Shown: one piece after another, positions 58,185 to 64,000 of the stretch | Position numbering within the stretch: the first letter of the stretch is position 1 | Layout: each line of letters opens with the position of its first letter | Source: Verpa conica | Taxonomy: Eukaryota > Ascomycota > Pezizomycetes > Pezizales > Morchellaceae | Assembly (NCBI GenBank): GCA_033030425.1 | Contig: JAUFSD010000014.1 | Location: forward strand, 1-64,000 | Direction of reading: 5' to 3' | Length of the DNA stretch: 64,000 bases | Position numbers and translations under genes: made by a program | The notes under the pieces: model-generated | The model's database searches: none | Seen by the model: the letters and a program-made list of their open reading frames with translations, nothing else | What the model was told of the DNA's origin: nothing

Positions 58185-60307
58185 ATGTTTCCTTCCGTCA
58201 ATCTTTTAACTACCACTTTGGTAGGCCTTCTTCCGTTGTTTGTCAATGGGCAGGTTGCCAGAGTCAGTCCAGACTATAATCACGACTTTGAATTCCCGCT
58301 CCCTATTATGCCGGTGAAGCAGCCCTTGACGTAGGTCTTCTAGTTTAGAATTTCTAGAGATACCAGTGAGAACTGACATATCTGGAAAATGCCAGATCAT
58401 ACACCAATCCCACCACAGGTGTTCAGATTGACTTTTATGAGGTCAAGATTCAAGAGTTTACGAAAAACATCTTTCCAGATCTCGGAGATGCAACCTTAAT
58501 TGGTTACGATGGACAAACACCCGGCCCTACCTTCCGTGTTCCCAAAGGGAGGGAGACAGTGATTCGGTTTGTGAACGAATACTATCGTCCCTCGTCTATC
58601 CACTTGCATGGATCCTATAGTAGAGCCCGTAAGTTTTCTCAGGCACAATCTCTCCATATCCCTATCACTAATATTCCTTGATAGCGTTCGACGGGTGGGC
58701 CGAGGATGTTATCCAACCCGGTGAATACAAGGATTACTATTATCCCAATACCCAAGCAGCCAGGACACTTTGGTACCATGTGGGTCCCCAACTACTTATA
58801 CCTCAGTATTATTTTTTACTCCCATCCCGTTTACTAACACAACTTTAGGATCATGCAATGGGAATCACTGCCTTGAATACCTATTCAGGCCAAGCTGGTT
58901 TCTATATCCTTGAGGATGCTGCTCTCGAGGAATCACTAGATATCCCCCGCGGAGCCTATGATATCCCATTGATGCTTCACTCGAAGCGGTATACTGCCAC
59001 CGGAAACATCACCGACGAGACTGCTGAGTTGACTAGCACTTATGGAGATACTCCATCGGTCAATGGCCAGATTCTTCCATATCTCATTGTTGAGCCCAGG
59101 AAATACAGATTTAGAATGCTCAATGGCGCTGCGAGTCGTACCTTTAACCTAACTCTCAACGTGGATGCAACCGGGAATAATGAGCTATTTCACGTTGTTG
59201 GCTCTGATGCAGGCTTCATGTCTCATCCTGTTGAAACCGAAAGTCTGGTTATTGCGATGGCTGAGAGATGGGAGGTAATTTTGTCTTTTTTTTCTCGCTA
59301 TAGTAGCTTATGATTCTTGGGAGTTTATGCTTACACCCCGGGTGCCATGACAGATTGTAATTGATTTCGCCGACTTTGCTGGCCAGAACCTGACTATGAA
59401 ACAAACTAATACATTTGTCGATACAAACTACGCTGGATACGACAAGATCATGCAGTTCCGTGTCGGAAGTACTGTCTCTGACCAGACCGGAAATGGCGCG
59501 CTTCCTTCCACACTTGTGTCTTTGGACCTCCCAACAGATAAGGCAACATTTGACCAGAACTTTGTCTTTGGTAGAGCCAACAACCAGTGGACTATTAACG
59601 GAGTAACCTTCAGCGATGTCGCAAACAGTGAGTCTACACAATATTCCAAATTATTTCAAAGGGTTATGGTCGCTAATAAAGGCCTTAGGGCTCCTTCGCA
59701 ATGTTCCCCGTGGCACCACCGAGAAGTGGAGGCTTCAGGGTGGAGGCGGATGGTCTCACCCAGTTCATATCCATCTTGTCGACTTCCAAATTATTTCCCG
59801 CGAGAAGTCCAATGCCAATCAAGCTGCTGGAAGGAACGTAGTTACCCCTTACGAAGCTGCTGCCCTCAAGGATGTCGTTGTCTTGGGTAACAACGAGGCT
59901 GTTACTGTTCTTGCTAAATACGCTGTAAGTGTCCTAGGATCTTGGTAAAATTCCCGCATATATTAACCTACTATATATAGCCCTGGGATGGTGTATACAT
60001 GTTCCATTGCCACAATGTCGTTCATGAAGACCATGACATGGTAAGTTTCACCACTAGCCCTACTTCCTAGTTGGCATAGATTTAACATTTGCAAAAGATG
60101 GCCGCCTTCAACGTCACCTCTCTTACCGACTTTGGATACCCTGAGACGACTAAATTTGTGGATCCTATGGAAAGTCGCTTCAGGGCAAAGCCTTACACTG
60201 GATATACGGTTGCTGAAGTTCAGGATGCCCTAGAATCATTCTCCAGCCTCAATGCATATAGCAATGTAGCTGAGATTAAGGAGGCTCTAGATGAGTACTG
60301 GAGCTAG
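58185..60307 (+). CDS. Secreted multicopper oxidase, bilirubin-oxidase-like, 559 aa
   Basis: Eight exons: 58185-58330, 58396-58628, 58685-58779, 58849-59274, 59354-59627, 59689-59924, 59981-60040 and 60098-60307, giving 560 codons with stop. Introns are 56-79 nt, two with TACTAAC/CACTAAT-like branch sites. A signal peptide (about 1-22) precedes three cupredoxin domains. Copper motifs are complete: HLHG (118-121), HDH (158-160), HPVHIH (415-420) and HCHNVVHEDHDM (479-490) with Met490 as axial type-1 ligand. The blocks around them (SRAPFDGWAEDV, YYYPNTQAARTLWYHDHAMG, MFHCHNVVHEDHDMMAAFN) track fungal bilirubin oxidase much more closely than true laccases. It should couple one-electron oxidation of organic (possibly tetrapyrrole or phenolic) substrates to four-electron O2 reduction. 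The natural substrate is unknown. Appears intact. Confidence 0.9.
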
Positions 60308-62532
60308 ACCAGCACTCACTTTAATTACTGCAAGCTCGTGGAGGAATCAAGGAAAGACCTAATATATATATATATATAATAGTGCAGGCAGCTAGTTTTA
60401 GTATTTACTCTCTTCTTAATCGGTTTTCACCACTGTATGTATAGATACATATATCCTTTGAATACAAATACATCCAAAGCTTCCTACCGCGCGCTCTAGT
60501 TCCTATATTATGATGATCTTAATGATTTAGTCTACTCTCTCAAACCCTGCATCCTAGGAGTCGATCGCGGGGTGCCCCCAAATCAAGTATTGATCTGTGC
60601 CAAGATATGCATTTACCAGTCTCGATAGGATCCCGCGATACGCTAAACCAAAAAAGCAGATAAAAGAGTATCCCTGTGCATAACAAATATAGGGATGAAG
60701 ATACTAAGTCCCCATAGGTATTTAGAATACTAGATCATACTTCAAATAGGCATCATTAATAATTACCCTTCAATATTAAGCCATGAGATTCAGGAGATAC
60801 TATAGCCACTTGAAATCGCGGTGCCCCGGAAAACCCTAATTCTCTATCCCTGAAGTGAGTACGTACGTCCTCTATATATCTCGCGGCTACTGGCAGATTA
60901 AGCCGTCTGTATCTCAAGGACAAGCGGCCCGATTCTCTATTTATTATACCTGGTGCTCCGGCGTCAGCAACGATTAGCATGATATTAGTCAGTGCAACTT
61001 GAAAGATTTGAGGGATCTAAGCAGGGAGCCTTATCCCGCAAAAAGAAGGGCCTCGACTGCTTTATCCCGGTGGCAAAGGCAAAACCAGTTCTCGCTGTGT
61101 TAGATAGCGCCCTCCTTGCAGATACCGTCATTTCCGGCCTCTAGAGAATTATGATGAGGTCGGTCGAGCAAAAACAGGTATATTTGTAGGTCCGCTCGGG
61201 CTCAGTGTTAAAGCTCAATCACCTGGACACGACTCATATAAGCACAGCGCTTCTCCCTTTAATTACTTTGCCCTTTGTTCTTACAATCCAACACCAAGCC
61301 CCGCAACTCAGAGCCTATCCATAGGAATCTAATAGCTAGAGAGGACTTATTTTCCTACGGCAACTCACTGTACCAGCATTTACCAAATTAAATTCCTCAA
61401 AGAAACTACCTCCGGAATATGCCTCCTACTATAATTCTCGAGACGACAGCTCGCGCCTGCGCTAACGCCTCCATTTGCAGTAGCGAAGATACCTGCAGTT
61501 GCGGAACCGGTTACAGAGATACTAAGACAGGAAAGTGGATTAGCGGGGGGGGAGCTACCACCGAGGAGCCATCCAAGAATTCTGAAGAGGGGAAATGAGT
61601 GTTTTGTGGTAAATTTATTCTTTCGGACCGATTTCTGGAGACTTCTGGTTTCTGTCTCCACGGAAAACCTATTGACACAATAAACACTAGAACTGGATCC
61701 CTTAATTTCCCAGCTTGATGAAGCGCGAGTAGGCAGGGCTAAGATTTTTTTGTGCTTTTTATTTTATTTTTTGTTGCTCTGCAGGGTCGTGCATGCATGT
61801 AACTTTTATGGGGATCCAGATCATTAGTTTTCTTTGGAAATAAATCAAATTTTATTTTAAACACTGAGATTTGTTGTAGTGCGGTGCTATAGTCTAACCA
61901 GACCGGCGTGTCCTTTTGAATCAAGAGCTCCCTTGCATAGATCAAAGATTGGAGGGCCAACATTCGGACCTTTTGGAAGATGAGGAAAAAGAAAAGAAAG
62001 GACATTTACTCAGCAAGGGCCTAGACTTCCATGCAAGTATAGCCGAGTCTTTATGTGATTGTGACCACAAGCGATAAGTGATTTAATAATTCAGCTACGT
62101 GACTGCGTGACTAAACGGTAAGATAGAGGGACTTTCCGCAGAATTTACGTAAGCTACACAGTCGCGATCGGAGAGTGGAGTGTGGCTGCCAATTAATATT
62201 TCTTTTCCCACGTTACACCCACCTGGAGAAGCACGATAGCACTCACTCGCGCCACGGATTTCTTCAAAGGCGTGGGGTGTTTGGCGGGGCACGTGAATTG
62301 ACGTGATCGCGGCTGATGTTTCATTGGAGAGGGGGAGGGGGAGGGAAAACAAATGCCCCTCGCCCTTAATAAACGCAGCTGGCTCCCCTGTAGGTGGGAT
62401 GCGCGATGAGTTGAGAATTCATACTTTCTTTGGCAGCGATAGTATTATTATTATCTCTTTTCCCTCTCCAGCGCTGTAGCGGTTACTGCAACAGAGATAC
62501 TAGATATTGATATCTAATCGGTATTTTAAGCA
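60308..62532. other. Intergenic stretch
   Basis: A TA dinucleotide run (about 60361-60378) follows the oxidase gene. Frames at 60756-60980, 61380-61661 and 61739-62005 (all - strand) have no recognisable domain. The last ~450 bases should contain the BTB gene promoter; no clear TATA box is seen. Confidence 0.45.
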
Positions 62533-63579
62533 ATGGCTACTTCAAGTATTGCGAGGTGCGTACACAATTGATCCCCTATTTCCCTTCCTTTAACCACGAA
62601 AGTGCAATGGTAATTTCTAACTTGTAAAAGCTTCCTTTCCTCGCCCACAATCCGCCTGATTCTTCCGCCCGTGAAGCCTGGGTCTGATGAAGAGGACAAG
62701 GTTTATGTTGTTCACCGGTCACTTCTCGCCGCTCACACTTCGCTCCTAAAGTCACGCCGCACTCGCGACTCTTATGTGGTTCTTGACCCAAGTACCGTGC
62801 AAATCCCTACAGTCGAGCATGTGCTGGAGTTCTTCTACACTGGCGACTACGTTGTTCCAGAGGAAGAAGAGCCGGAAGAAGAGGAAGATGACCAGCCTCT
62901 ACTACATTCTATTCGGCCCGCTGCTCACCTCCCTCAAAACTCCCCACTTCTTGCCGCAGCCATGGCTGGAAAGATTGGTATATGGGGGAAGCCAGCGCCT
63001 CGCTTCGATGAAGCCGAAAACACAAGCACCTATACTTCCATATATTTCCCCAAAGAGGACAAACGGACAAAGATGCGAGTCGTTACGGATAGCGTAACCA
63101 ATGGATTCGAGAAGAACAAGACGAACGGATTCCTTCCATCACCGCCTGCCTCCCCTGTATTCCAAACATATACGCCGGTTCTTACCTCGAAAGCTGCCCC
63201 GAAGCCGATCGAGATTTCACCTCCCGCAGTAGCTCACCATCTATTTGTTCTTCGCACCCATATTGCCCTCTACCGGTTCGCCAAAATTCCAAGTGTAAAC
63301 ATTCCCGGCCTCTCCGCACTTGCCCTCTGCAAGCTTACATCGCAATTTGAATCAACAAAGTCATCGGATCTTCCCTCGTTGGTGATTGATTTTGTCAGCA
63401 GCGTCTTTAAGCCATACCGGCACGAAGAAGAGCTCAAGAAGTTTCTTGTCGCTCTAGTTGTCACGAGAATCAGCGAATTGAGCAAGAAGACCGAATTCAA
63501 CGAGTTTATTCGGAATGGCGGTGAGTTTGTTGTCGACATATTAGGGTCTCTGGCCGTGGCGGGAGCGGCGAAACCTTAA
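62533..63579 (+). CDS. BTB/POZ-like domain protein, 323 aa
   Basis: Two exons: 62533-62555 and 62631-63579. The 75-nt intron (donor GTGCGT, TTCTAAC branch, acceptor AAAAG) joins MATSSIA to SFLSSPTIRLIL, giving 324 codons with stop. Residues about 8-85 resemble a fungal BTB/POZ fold: FLSSPTIRLILPP, VYVVHRSLLAAHTSLLKS, then TVQIPTVEHVLEFFYTGDY. An acidic patch follows (VPEEEEPEEEEDDQ). About 195-320 is a helical region with HLFVLRTHIALYRFAKIPSVNIPGL, which in related proteins follows the BTB domain. BTB proteins dimerise and often act as adaptors (for example with Cul3), but no second functional domain is seen here. The 8-codon first exon depends on splice consensus only. Confidence 0.75.
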
Positions 63580-64000
63580 AGAGCTCTATTAACGGACGGA
63601 ACTTTAGGGGGTCTAGAGACTCTATTGGGGATTGAGGGGTAAGGAAGTGGGGAAAACTGGAGTTTTTATTTCATATTCAGCCGCAAATATCTGTCTGCCT
63701 CATTTGTTTCTTATATTAGTTGTATACCCTAGCTAGGACGTTCTTTGTATTATAAAAATATTTCGTTTGTTGGTTCTAAACAAGTACATAAGGCCACTGA
63801 GTGAGTTTATATTTCTATCGTGGTTGAAGCTCAGTGCAATGATCTATCATACGTAAACACTCGATCGCTGAATTACCAAGTAGTATATATACCAACTGTG
63901 CTTTATATTGGGTCACGCGAGCCATGTATATGGGACTATGTACTACGGCGATATATAGCACCCACCTATACTCGGAGTAGCCACTATCTCGTATAGTTTT
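63580..64000. other. 3' flank of the BTB gene, right edge
   Basis: A+T-rich, no gene seen. Confidence 0.5.

Noticed and set aside
35511..60307. Secondary-metabolite cluster around the bZIP, Zn2Cys6 and oxidase genes
   Set aside because: The regulators are isolated by kilobases of repeats, and no synthase, cyclase, P450 or transporter is present.
1..64000. CRISPR arrays, operons, bacterial-type ribosome binding sites
   Set aside because: The window is clearly eukaryotic nuclear DNA with spliceosomal introns; no regular direct-repeat/spacer array is seen.
1..64000. tRNA or rRNA genes
   Set aside because: No convincing A-box/B-box pair or rRNA core was found by eye. A covariance-model scan would be decisive; a high-scoring hit would overturn this.

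Overview
The window is nuclear DNA of a filamentous ascomycete. Its genes carry 49-86 nt spliceosomal introns with TACTAAC/CTAAC-type branch points. It encodes a Gal4-type Zn2Cys6 regulator, a bZIP-DUF3425 regulator, a CBM1-tailed pectate lyase and a bilirubin-oxidase-like multicopper oxidase. Genes are sparse (about ten confident ones in 64 kb) and sit in long A+T/TpA-rich tracts full of decayed repeats and short inverted-repeat elements. A repeat-rich early-diverging Pezizomycotina lineage (Pezizomycetes or Orbiliomycetes) would fit, but that placement is inference.

Layout. 0.5-2.5 kb: broken Plavaka-type DNA transposase. 3.5-5.4 kb (-): fungal membrane protein of unknown function. 5.4-14.4 kb: gene desert with at least six small inverted-repeat elements. 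14.4-15.8 kb (-): coiled-coil plus H-type lectin gene with one intron. 18.2-18.5 kb (-): small secreted cysteine-containing protein. 19.6-20.3 kb (-): doubtful hypothetical gene. 21.2-24.0 kb (+): intronless RVT-type cellular reverse-transcriptase-related gene with an RGG tract, followed by a 130-bp hAT-like MITE with a perfect 8-bp target duplication. 25.2-26.2 kb: doubtful or decayed gene. 27.6-30.3 kb (-): Zn2Cys6 transcription factor. 35.5-37.0 kb (+): six-exon secreted aldose 1-epimerase. 40.1-41.9 kb (+): eleven-exon CBM1-pectate lyase with a 17-nt microexon. 47.6-48.7 kb (+): bZIP-DUF3425 factor. 48.7-58.2 kb: desert with a G-rich fold-back repeat family and a decayed exon. 58.2-60.3 kb (+): eight-exon multicopper oxidase. 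62.5-63.6 kb (+): BTB/POZ-like protein.

There is no operon-like organisation. The aldose epimerase and pectate lyase are 3.1 kb apart, both secreted, and both act on plant-type carbohydrate. The multicopper oxidase, lectin and small secreted protein add to an extracellular theme. The rest of the interest is in the RVT gene and in the variety of non-autonomous elements. All splice models were built by hand from splice consensus, reading phase and family conservation. Each keeps an open frame from start to stop, but none is confirmed by RNA data.
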